Below are positions 1 to 5,418 of a DNA stretch of 6,399 bases, piece by piece. The DNA is taken from contig JAGZDD010000204.1 in assembly GCA_018369015.1 (NCBI GenBank), positions 1 to 6,399 of the forward strand. Direction: 5' to 3'. A model generated the notes under the pieces. It searched no databases. It had not been told where the DNA came from and saw only the letters and a program-made list of their open reading frames with translations. The position numbers and the translations under genes were made by a program. Position 1 is the stretch's first letter, and every line of letters begins with the position of its first letter. This stretch comes from Clostridiales bacterium (lineage in GTDB: Bacteria; Bacillota; Clostridia; Lachnospirales; Lachnospiraceae).

Positions 1-1068
1 CATGGCGTTTTTTCCATTTTCTACATAGCATTTTAAAACCTTCGTGTAATTTGTCCGGTTTTTCTTGTCATAGCTTTTGAGGGCAATAATGCCGGGGTGA
101 CAGTAATCCATCAGGCGTATATTTTTTTTGTGCTGCTGCAAAAACAGGAAAACGGCGGCATTTTCGTATTTGTATATGCCGGCCCCTTGCCTTGGAGCAA
201 AATAGCGGATTGCGGAGCATGCCTGTACATAATGCCGGCCAAGCTCTGTAATCTGGTTAAAGGCTGTACTAATACCGCAGACAATACCGTATTTTTTCAG
301 AAAATCGGAAAGCTTTGGATAAGGCGCTGTGAGGGTGGGCTGTGTGTGAAGATACCCCTGGCGTATAATAATAATATTTCCCTCATAAAGTACGCTGATT
401 TTTGACCCTGTAAGGGCAAGCAGCTCCCTGCGTATGGCAAGGCCCGGAGTATTCGCTTTTGAGTAGCCAAGCATTTTGAAAACAAGGACATAGAGCCGGG
501 CATTTTTGTCGATTCCTAAGCTGATGGTCAGATCTGCGTTGTTCTGGAGCGGGTTTTCTTTGCCGGACAGAAGTTTTTTTAATGTAAATTCCCATGGGCG
601 GGGCGGCTGGGAGAGGGCGGACGTATTTTTACCAAGTTCAACCTCGACGGCCGTGCGTATGAGACAGACAAGCTCGATATCATTTTCACGAAGGGGGTGC
701 TTCGCTAATAGGACGCTTAAGTAGCCTACGATCTGTCTGTGGACTTTAAGCCTTGTAAGAATGGTGCAATACCCGCCGTATTGGGGCGGTGTGACAATGG
801 GGGTATCCTCGTAGTAAGCTTCTTCATTATATTTAATAAATTCGTGGTCTGTTGTAAATTCCGGAGGGATCATTCCAGGGTGGGTCATTGGAACACCTTC
901 AGGCATATTGCCAGAGGTAAACAGGATCGTCAGGCTTGTGTCGCCAACTGCGACCGGATTGTCCATAATTTCTCCGGCAAGCCTGACAAGAGAACCGGGA
1001 CCTTTATTGGCAGCCAGAGCGGTCATAAGCTGTTCGCTGGCCTGCCCGGGAGTGAGATTTTTTGACAT
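1..1068 (-). CDS. PucR/CdaR-like transcriptional regulator, C-terminus cut by window edge
   Basis: The minus-strand frame stays open from ATG at 1068 to the left edge (356 codons, no stop). Residues about 20-150 look like a GAF/PAS-like sensory domain. A short linker at 157-170 (PWEFTLKKLLSG) follows, then a PucR-type middle domain containing FLKKYGIVCGISTAFNQ (256-272). The last visible residues, NYTKVLKCYVENGKNAM, are the beginning of the C-terminal helix-turn-helix, so the DNA-binding part lies outside the window. The middle and end match the neighbouring regulator closely (FLKKYG, S..FN, then CHP.I..L..YD.K.RT.YT), so the two are paralogues. I chose ATG 1068 because GAGGA (1080-1076) sits 7 bases upstream and because the N-terminus then lines up with the neighbour's. 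ATG 1104 is in frame, with a weaker AAAGGA, and would add 12 residues. Ligand and targets cannot be told; family members often control catabolic operons. Confidence 0.85.
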   Translation of the reverse strand, partial: MSKNLTPGQASEQLMTALAANKGPGSLVRLAGEIMDNPVAVGDTSLTILFTSGNMPEGVPMTHPGMIPPEFTTDHEFIKYNEEAYYEDTPIVTPPQYGGYCTILTRLKVHRQIVGYLSVLLAKHPLRENDIELVCLIRTAVEVELGKNTSALSQPPRPWEFTLKKLLSGKENPLQNNADLTISLGIDKNARLYVLVFKMLGYSKANTPGLAIRRELLALTGSKISVLYEGNIIIIRQGYLHTQPTLTAPYPKLSDFLKKYGIVCGISTAFNQITELGRHYVQACSAIRYFAPRQGAGIYKYENAAVFLFLQQHKKNIRLMDYCHPGIIALKSYDKKNRTNYTKVLKCYVENGKNAM

Positions 1069-1075
1069 CGTTATT

Positions 1076-1080
1076 TCCTC
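1076..1080 (-). promoter_or_regulatory. Shine-Dalgarno site deciding the start of the downstream regulator
   Basis: On the minus strand GAGGA lies 7 bases before ATG 1068, an ideal distance. The competing in-frame ATG at 1104 has only AAAGGA (1119-1114) 9 bases away and lies just 2 bases beyond the stop of the preceding gene. Both could be used; the stronger site favours 1068. Confidence 0.6.
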
Positions 1081-1106
1081 TTTTCCGGCCTGTTTTTTAG
1101 CCATTA

Positions 1107-2348
1107 TTATATATCCTTTGGAGGAGCCTCGCCTTTAAAAGCAATACCGGACAGCTCCAGAACTTTAAAGGACAGGTAGAGCAGCAAAAAGGTTCCGGTA
1201 TCTTCTAAAGAAAGGTCGATGAGTTCTAAAATACGCCCAAGGCGGTATTTCATTGTATTATAATGAATATGCATTGCCGCAGCTCCGTCACGTATACTGC
1301 AAAGCTGCATGATATAGGAATAAAGCGTCCATGTATAGTCTGTGCGGTGTTTGGCGTCATATTCCTGTAGCTGGCGGATGCAGGGATGGCAAAAGCTTTC
1401 ATCGACGGACAAGTCGTCAAGAAAGCGGCATAAGGTGTAATCCTCGTAGTAATAAAAGGCAGAATTGGGCTGTACAATAGAACCATATTCCAGGGCGTGG
1501 ACGGTCTGCATATAGTAACCATAAATGTCCTTCAAATGGTTAAACGGCATTGAAAGAGAGGCCGTCAGCCCGTATTTTTTTAAAAATGGCACAATAGGGC
1601 AGGTGGCAAATGTTTCGCTGCTAAGCCTGCTTTCTGTCAGAATTGTGACAGTTCGGTTATTGTGGACAACGGTTTTACAGCCGCAAAAAAGATTCTCCAG
1701 ATGTCCCCGGGTCATGTTGAGGATAGGAACAGAGGTAATGTTTTTGGAATTACATACAGTAAGTATTTGCAAAGGGGCTTCCGGGAAAAACGATACAATT
1801 TTACAGCGCTCGTTAATGCATTTTATGTCGACCGCCGGCGCGTCTAAAAGGTCACAGATCAGATAGTCGCTTGCCTGGACCTTTAATCCTCTGCCTGGGT
1901 AGCGGTTATCAAGAACTGTTGAGAGGCTTGTAGCAATAAGCGTCAGCAGGCCAGAATCCTCCTGCTGGAAGCTTCGTTCATGCTCAAGGACAATAAGGTT
2001 TGCCCGGAAATGGCAGGGTGTTTTAATTCCACAGACAAGAAGCGTGGCGTTTTGCGGCGCTTCCCGGATGAGTAAAGGCGTCTGGCTTGATTTAATTTTC
2101 TGGACATTAGACCGGCAGGTAGACTGATATGTTTCATAATCAATATATCCATTTTTTTCAATTCCTTCCCAAATATCATCGACCGGGCGGTCATGCCGCG
2201 AAGATGCCAGCAGCTTTCCAGTCAGATCGGTCAAGTGTATGGGATTATTCAAATATTTATAGCCGGTATCAAGAATGGTTTGTATATCGGCTGTGCCGCC
2301 TAAAATCTGCATTAATTCATAAGATAGGTTAAGCTTACCGGATGCCAT
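1107..2348 (-). CDS. PucR/CdaR-like helix-turn-helix transcriptional regulator
   Basis: A complete 413-residue cytoplasmic DNA-binding regulator. The N-terminal part (about 10-150) resembles a GAF/PAS-like sensory domain (NPIHLTDLTGKLLASS at 35-50). The middle (about 160-310) is the variable PucR-type domain with FLKKYG at 255-260. The C-terminal HTH_30-type domain spans about 341-397, with AAAMHIHYNTMKYRLGRI (356-373) as the helix-turn-helix and the usual hydrophobic end LLLYLSFKVL. The start ATG is preceded on the minus strand by GGGAGGA (2366-2360) with 11 bases of spacing. The paralogous regulator follows in the same direction, so the two are probably one transcript, and the gene is divergent from the DUF5714-like gene. 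No neighbouring catabolic operon reveals the inducer. Family assignment is firm; specific function is unknown. Confidence 0.9.
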   Translation of the reverse strand: MASGKLNLSYELMQILGGTADIQTILDTGYKYLNNPIHLTDLTGKLLASSRHDRPVDDIWEGIEKNGYIDYETYQSTCRSNVQKIKSSQTPLLIREAPQNATLLVCGIKTPCHFRANLIVLEHERSFQQEDSGLLTLIATSLSTVLDNRYPGRGLKVQASDYLICDLLDAPAVDIKCINERCKIVSFFPEAPLQILTVCNSKNITSVPILNMTRGHLENLFCGCKTVVHNNRTVTILTESRLSSETFATCPIVPFLKKYGLTASLSMPFNHLKDIYGYYMQTVHALEYGSIVQPNSAFYYYEDYTLCRFLDDLSVDESFCHPCIRQLQEYDAKHRTDYTWTLYSYIMQLCSIRDGAAAMHIHYNTMKYRLGRILELIDLSLEDTGTFLLLYLSFKVLELSGIAFKGEAPPKDI

Positions 2349-2384
2349 GGCAAAATCGTTCCTCCCTGGTGTTCATACGCAGTT

Positions 2385-2414
2385 AAGCCGGGCGCCGCAT
2401 AACGCCCCGGGCTT
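2385..2414. promoter_or_regulatory. GC-rich hairpin in the probable leader of the regulator gene
   Basis: AAGCC then GGGCG (2385-2394) pair with CGCCC and GGCTT (2403-2407 and 2410-2414). The loop is 8 bases and two bases (2408-2409) bulge out. On the plus strand it is followed by TTTT (2413-2416 overlaps the stem end), but no plus-strand gene lies upstream to terminate. On the minus strand it sits about 37 bases before the regulator's ATG without a T-run, so it is more likely a leader structure than a terminator. Function is inferred only. Confidence 0.4.
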
Positions 2415-2418
2415 TTGT

Positions 2419-2449
2419 GGTAACAGCCCAGCCATGCTGAATTGCTGCC
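2419..2449. repeat. Imperfect inverted repeat related to the 2569-2599 element
   Basis: GGTAACAGCCCAGC (2419-2432) and GCTGAATTGCTGCC (2436-2449) form an imperfect 14-base stem around the loop CAT, with 9 Watson-Crick pairs and 2 G-T pairs. The same 31-base unit recurs 150 bases to the right at 2569-2599 with 21 of 31 identities, including GGTAACAG, GCTGAA and TGCTGC. This suggests two diverged copies of one palindromic element. Confidence 0.5.
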
Positions 2450-2460
2450 TTTTATGAGTA

Positions 2461-2475
2461 CCGCGCGCCGCGCGG
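2461..2475. repeat. Pure G/C hairpin and palindrome
   Basis: CCGCGC (2461-2466) pairs with GCGCGG (2470-2475) around a 3-base loop. The overlapping GCCGCGCGGC (2467-2476) is a perfect 10-base palindrome. It stands out against AT-richer surroundings. It lies between the proposed minus-strand -10 and the regulator's start, so it would be in that mRNA leader. It could also be a protein-binding site. Confidence 0.45.
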
Positions 2476-2502
2476 CGTGTCCGTTGACTATGAATTGTGT
2501 TT

Positions 2503-2511
2503 ATGATAGCA
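2503..2511 (-). promoter_or_regulatory. Possible extended -10 promoter for the regulator pair
   Basis: Read on the minus strand the sequence is TGCTATCAT, an extended -10 with TATCAT matching 5 of 6 consensus bases plus the upstream TG. No good -35 hexamer is seen 17 bases upstream. Transcription would start near 2496, giving a leader of about 150 bases holding both GC-rich hairpins. The repeat cluster at 2527-2606 lies just upstream, where regulators commonly bind. Confidence 0.35.
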
Positions 2512-2535
2512 CAAATCTTTGCTTATGGCTAGACT

Positions 2536-2583
2536 GGGCAGCAGTTTCGCTAGGTAACAGTTTAGCCAGGTAACAGTTTGGTA
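2536..2583. repeat. Three 16-base tandem repeats
   Basis: Consecutive units at 2536-2551 (GGGCAGCAGTTTCGCT), 2552-2567 (AGGTAACAGTTTAGCC) and 2568-2583 (AGGTAACAGTTTGGTA). Units 2 and 3 agree at 13 of 16 positions and share 12 bases in a row (AGGTAACAGTTT). Units 1 and 2 agree at 11 of 16. CAGTTT is constant in all three. A further related copy, GGTAACAGCCCAGCC, lies at 2419-2433. The 16-base period is too short for a CRISPR array. Confidence 0.75.
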
Positions 2584-2601
2584 TGGCTGAACTGCTGCTA
2601 G
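2550..2601. repeat. Long inverted repeat spanning the tandem units
   Basis: CTAG (2550-2553) and TAACAGTTTAGCC (2555-2567) pair with GGCTGAACTGCTG (2585-2597) and CTAG (2598-2601). There are two G-T pairs, one mismatch and one bulged G, around a 17-base loop. Competing stems use the same bases: GGCTAGACTG (2527-2536) with CAGTTTAGCC (2558-2567), 10 pairs including one G-T, and 2569-2582 with 2586-2599 (13 of 14 paired, counting G-T). The segment can therefore fold in mutually exclusive ways. GCTAGACTGG also occurs directly repeated at 2528-2537 and 2597-2606, bracketing the cluster. Confidence 0.65.
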
Positions 2602-2607
2602 ACTGGT

Positions 2608-2637
2608 GATAAACATCTGCGATAAACTTGCATTATC
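2608..2637. promoter_or_regulatory. GATAAAC direct repeat and GATAA-N7-TTATC inverted repeat at the plus promoter
   Basis: GATAAAC occurs at 2608-2614 and 2621-2627, 13 bases apart, ending exactly before the proposed -35. GATAA (2621-2625) and TTATC (2633-2637) also form a perfect inverted repeat across the -35. The position fits an operator or activator site, but no binding protein can be assigned. Confidence 0.35.
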
Positions 2638-2656
2638 TGTTTGGATGACATATAAT
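2628..2656 (+). promoter_or_regulatory. Probable sigma-A promoter for the DUF5714-like gene
   Basis: A perfect TATAAT (2651-2656) stands 17 bases after TTGCAT (2628-2633), which keeps the TTG of the -35 consensus. Transcription would begin near 2663, leaving a leader of about 70 bases before the TTG start. It may also drive the radical SAM-nth-exonuclease genes, because no clear terminator intervenes. Confidence 0.6.
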
Positions 2657-2662
2657 TTGGGG

Positions 2663-2710
2663 TAATCAGTATATGATATTTTGGCTGAGTCAGAGGATTT
2701 TATCTGATTA
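2663..2710 (+). promoter_or_regulatory. Inverted repeat at the 5' end of the leader
   Basis: TAATCAG (2663-2669) and CTGATTA (2704-2710) are perfect 7-base inverted arms enclosing 34 bases, and CTGA-G-TCAG (2685-2693) is a smaller palindrome inside. The outer arm begins about where transcription should start and ends just before the Shine-Dalgarno site. It could therefore form a leader stem or be an operator overlapping the start of transcription. Confidence 0.35.
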
Positions 2711-2717
2711 GAAAATG

Positions 2718-2725
2718 AGGGGGGG
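2718..2725 (+). promoter_or_regulatory. G-run Shine-Dalgarno site that fixes a TTG start
   Basis: A followed by seven G (2718-2725) lies 7 bases before TTG 2733. The in-frame ATG at 2715 lies upstream of this purine run and has no good site of its own. The run is therefore better read as the ribosome binding site for TTG than as codons of the protein. Confidence 0.65.
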
Positions 2726-2732
2726 AATTATT

Positions 2733-3428
2733 TTGAAGGAAGAGTGTTTAATCTGTAAAGCTCCATTGGAATATTTAGCGGAAGATACTTTGATGGAGTG
2801 TGAGATTTGCCATAAAAAAGAAAATAGTAAGACAAGATGCGTCAACGGCCATTATATATGTAATGATTGCCATACAACCGGGATGGATAGTATTATTGCT
2901 TTATGTGTGCACGAGGATAGTAAAAATCCTGTGGAGATTTTAGAAAAAATGATGTCTATGCCTTTTTGCCATATGCATGGGCCAGAGCACCATGTTATGG
3001 TTGGGGCGGCTCTTTTGACAGCCTATAAAAACTCCGGCGGAAATCTTGAATTAAATAAAGCTCTGATGGAAATTTACCGGAGAGGGAAATCCGTACCCGG
3101 AGGAGCCTGCGGCTTCTGGGGAGCCTGCGGGGCTGGCATAAGTACGGGAATGTATATGTCTATTATTACTCAATCAACGCCATTATCAAAAGAAGCGTGG
3201 AGTCTTTCCAATCAAATGACCTCGTTTGCATTAGGAGAAATCGGAAAAGCCGGGGGGCCTCGCTGCTGTAAGCGGGATTCTTATATTGCTTTGCTGTGTG
3301 CAGTACAGTTTACCAGGGAAAAGTTAGGAGTATTTATGGAATCCGGCCCGGTTTTGTGTTCACGTTCTCTGTTAAACAATCAGTGCTTAAAGCACTTGTG
3401 TCCGTTTTATAAATCAAATGAAAATTAA
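2733..3428 (+). CDS. Cysteine-rich DUF5714-like protein with N-terminal zinc-ribbon-like segment
   Basis: This 231-residue protein (237 if ATG 2715 is used) begins at TTG 2733 behind a strong Shine-Dalgarno site. The first ~50 residues hold paired cysteines in zinc-ribbon style: C5/C8, C23/C26 and C36-H40-C43-C46. The rest resembles DUF5714, as I recall that family: PFCHMHGPEHH (77-87) followed by VGAALLTAY, then GGACGFWGACGAG (123-135), GGPRCCKRDSY (174-184) and a C-terminal cluster C209, C218, C223. There are 17 cysteines in 231 residues, and no signal peptide or obvious membrane segment, so it is probably a cytoplasmic metal- or Fe-S-binding protein. It stands 109 bases before the radical SAM gene in the same direction and may share its transcript. 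The reaction is unknown; family naming from memory is moderately sure. Confidence 0.75.
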   Translation: MKEECLICKAPLEYLAEDTLMECEICHKKENSKTRCVNGHYICNDCHTTGMDSIIALCVHEDSKNPVEILEKMMSMPFCHMHGPEHHVMVGAALLTAYKNSGGNLELNKALMEIYRRGKSVPGGACGFWGACGAGISTGMYMSIITQSTPLSKEAWSLSNQMTSFALGEIGKAGGPRCCKRDSYIALLCAVQFTREKLGVFMESGPVLCSRSLLNNQCLKHLCPFYKSNEN

Positions 3429-3537
3429 AGCGCGGTGCGGCAAGGATTTTTACGATTTCAATGAATGGAGGAATTATTGAAATTTGTCAATGGCTGTATG
3501 AGGTAAGGGGATAAATGAAAGAAAGGACGTAAACCGG
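3429..3537 (+). other. Short gap with a chain of mini-ORFs before the radical SAM gene
   Basis: No clear terminator or promoter is seen. The gap contains ATG 3461-TAA 3514 (17 residues, MNGGIIEICQWLYEVRG), an overlapping TTG 3477-TAA 3506 (9 residues) with GGAGG (3467-3471) 5 bases upstream, and ATG 3515-TAA 3532 (5 residues). The last begins directly after the first ORF's stop. AAAGGA (3522-3527) serves the radical SAM start at 3538. The mini-ORFs may be leader peptides or chance. Confidence 0.35.
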
Positions 3538-5418
3538 ATGAAAATTGTTCTGGCGGCGATTAACGCAAAATATATTCATTCAAATCTGGCGGTATATTCG
3601 CTGAAAGCCTATGCGAAAGCGGCTGTCGGAGGAGAAATATCGATTGCCGAATTTACGATTAATAATTATATTGATGATATTTTATCAGCACTTTACAAAG
3701 AAAAACCGGATATCCTGGCATTTTCCTGCTATATTTGGAACATTTCCATGGTCGAGGAGCTTATTGATTTAATGCATAAAACAGCGCCCTGGGTCCAGAT
3801 CTGGCTTGGAGGCCCGGAGGTATCTTTTGACGCTTTGGACGTCCTTAAAAGAAACCCGGCAGCAAAGCTTGTCATGTGCGGGGAAGGCGAGGAAACATTT
3901 AAGGAGCTTTGCGCGGCGGCCTGCGCGGATGGTGCGAAAGACGGAAGGCTGCCAGGGGCGCCGGACAGCGCCAGGGGATGTAGGCCTGCCGTGGAACCGG
4001 GCAGCACACAAAGCCGTCAATCTGTCAAACTGTCCGATGAGGCGCTGGAGAAAATCCGGGGGATTGCTTTTAGAAATGCGCGGGAACACGTTATTTGCAC
4101 AGCGCCCAGGCCGGCGGTGGATATGGACCGTATTCCATTTCCTTATGAGGATATGGAAAATTTCAAAAATAAGATTATTTATTATGAGAGCAGCCGGGGG
4201 TGTCCGTTTTCATGCAGCTATTGCCTTTCATCTGTTGACAAGCAGCTCCGGTTCCGCAGCCTTTTACTTGTGAAGGCGGAGCTGGGCTTTTTTCTGGAAA
4301 ATAAAGTGCCTCAGGTAAAATTTGTTGACCGCACTTTTAACTGCCGCCACGACCGGACGATGGAAATATGGCGGTTTATCCGGGAAAATGATAATGGAAT
4401 TACGAATTTCCATTTTGAGATTACCGCCGGCCTTCTTAATGAGGAGGAGCTTGAATTTTTACATACGCTTAGGCCAGGCCTTGTGCAGCTTGAAATCGGT
4501 GTCCAGTCGACCAATGAAAAGACAATTAAAGAGATTGACCGAAATATGGATTTTCATAAGCTTTCCCAAATCGTGAACCGTATTCGCCAGGGGAAAAATG
4601 TCCACCAGCATCTGGATTTGATTGCCGGACTTCCTTTTGAAAATCTGGATAGCTTTAAGCAGTCCTTTAATGATGTTTATGCCCTAAAGCCTCAGCAGCT
4701 TCAAATGGGTTTTTTAAAGGTTCTAAAAGGTTCCAAAATGCACCGTGTCCGTGAGGATTACGGGCTTATTTACCGGACAAAGCCTGCCTATGAAGTTTTG
4801 TCGACACGCTGGCTTTCCTTTGATGATCTGCTTTTACTAAAAGGCATAGAAGAAATGATAGAGGTTTATTATAATAGCGGCCAGTTCCGGTTAAGTCTGG
4901 ACTATTTGGAACATTTTTTTGAAACTCCGTTTTTAATGTTTTGGGAGCTTGCAAAGGCTTATGAGCGGCAGGGGCTTTTTGGACAGCATTGTTCCCGGCT
5001 AAAGCGGTACGATATTTTGCGGCAGTTCGCGGCGGATACATTGACTTTGGGCAAGGACGGTTTTTGTCCGGAGGCGTTTGACGAGATACTTCTTTATGAT
5101 ATGTATTTGCGGGAAAATCTTAAAAGCCGCCCGGACTGGGCAAGGGAAACAGCTTCCTTAAAAAAGGAAATCGCGGCTTTTTATTCATCGCCGTATATGC
5201 GGGAAAAATATTTTAAAGACTATGACGACCGGACGTACCGTCAGATCCGGAATCAGACTCATGTGGAGGTTTTTTGTTTTAATGTACCGGAGTGCGCCGT
5301 ATCCGGCCTTGCTGTCGCCCTTAAAAACCCGGGCGGCGTATTATTTGATTATAACTATAGAGATGCCCTTACCTATGAAGCAAGGGATGTGGCGCTGGAG
5401 GAAGATTTAAATGTTTAA
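3538..5418 (+). CDS. B12-binding radical SAM protein with DUF4080-like C-terminus
   Basis: 626 residues in the order typical of this family. An N-terminal cobalamin-binding-like Rossmann domain spans about 1-125 (MKIVLAAINAKYIHSNLAVY; WLGGPEVSF at 89-97; GEGEETF at 115-121). It has no DxHxxG motif, as expected for many B12 radical SAM enzymes, which bind cobalamin without a protein histidine. The radical SAM core spans about 212-400, with the cluster-binding C222-x3-C226-x2-C229, LEIGVQS (318-324) and DLIAGLPFE (360-368). A DUF4080-like C-terminal region fills about 400-600. Residues ~127-165 form a GC-rich, low-complexity insert between domains. AAAGGA lies 10 bases before ATG. Its end overlaps nth by 8 bases, so the two are coupled. 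It probably catalyses a radical reaction such as methylation, cytoplasmic and oxygen-sensitive; the substrate is unknown. Confidence 0.9.
   Translation: MKIVLAAINAKYIHSNLAVYSLKAYAKAAVGGEISIAEFTINNYIDDILSALYKEKPDILAFSCYIWNISMVEELIDLMHKTAPWVQIWLGGPEVSFDALDVLKRNPAAKLVMCGEGEETFKELCAAACADGAKDGRLPGAPDSARGCRPAVEPGSTQSRQSVKLSDEALEKIRGIAFRNAREHVICTAPRPAVDMDRIPFPYEDMENFKNKIIYYESSRGCPFSCSYCLSSVDKQLRFRSLLLVKAELGFFLENKVPQVKFVDRTFNCRHDRTMEIWRFIRENDNGITNFHFEITAGLLNEEELEFLHTLRPGLVQLEIGVQSTNEKTIKEIDRNMDFHKLSQIVNRIRQGKNVHQHLDLIAGLPFENLDSFKQSFNDVYALKPQQLQMGFLKVLKGSKMHRVREDYGLIYRTKPAYEVLSTRWLSFDDLLLLKGIEEMIEVYYNSGQFRLSLDYLEHFFETPFLMFWELAKAYERQGLFGQHCSRLKRYDILRQFAADTLTLGKDGFCPEAFDEILLYDMYLRENLKSRPDWARETASLKKEIAAFYSSPYMREKYFKDYDDRTYRQIRNQTHVEVFCFNVPECAVSGLAVALKNPGGVLFDYNYRDALTYEARDVALEEDLNV

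Larger units (their letters stand above)
2349..2732. other. Divergent intergenic region rich in repeats and hairpins
   Basis: No credible gene lies in this 384-base stretch between the start of the upstream regulator and the preferred TTG start of the DUF5714-like gene. From left to right it holds the regulator's ribosome binding site, a GC-rich hairpin (2385-2414), an imperfect inverted repeat (2419-2449), a pure G/C hairpin (2461-2475), a possible minus-strand extended -10 (2503-2511), a cluster of 16-base tandem repeats and long inverted repeats (2527-2606), a GATAAAC repeat (2608-2627), a plus-strand promoter (2628-2656), a leader inverted repeat (2663-2710) and the G-run Shine-Dalgarno site. 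The individual elements have their own entries. Confidence 0.8.

Noticed and set aside
97..1138. Plus-strand open frames across the first kilobase
   Set aside because: They are antisense to the regulator, whose minus-strand frame is uninterrupted and homologous to the neighbouring regulator.
2385..2416. Hairpin plus TTTT as a plus-strand terminator
   Set aside because: No plus-strand gene lies upstream within reach; the T-run is short and partly within the stem.
2484..2507. Plus-strand TTGACT ... TATGAT as a promoter
   Set aside because: The spacer is only 12 bases, too short for sigma-A; the TATAAT at 2651-2656 is much better placed.
2565..2581. Cobalamin riboswitch (AGCCAGG resembles part of a B12 box)
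   Set aside because: Only the first seven bases fit; the remaining B12-box bases are absent, and the rest of the cobalamin riboswitch fold is not seen. It is also over 900 bases from the B12-binding protein gene.
2536..2583. Tandem repeats as a CRISPR array
   Set aside because: The period is only 16 bases and the units are directly adjacent, with no spacers of normal length and no cas genes nearby.
3382..3396. AGTGCTT-A-AAGCACT inverted repeat as a terminator of the DUF5714-like gene
   Set aside because: It lies inside the coding region, would have to open part of its stem to form a loop, and is not followed closely by a T-run.
3729..4273. Long open frames on both strands over the radical SAM gene
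   Set aside because: They lie wholly inside the well-supported 626-residue gene, arise from its GC-rich insert, and show no recognisable protein features.
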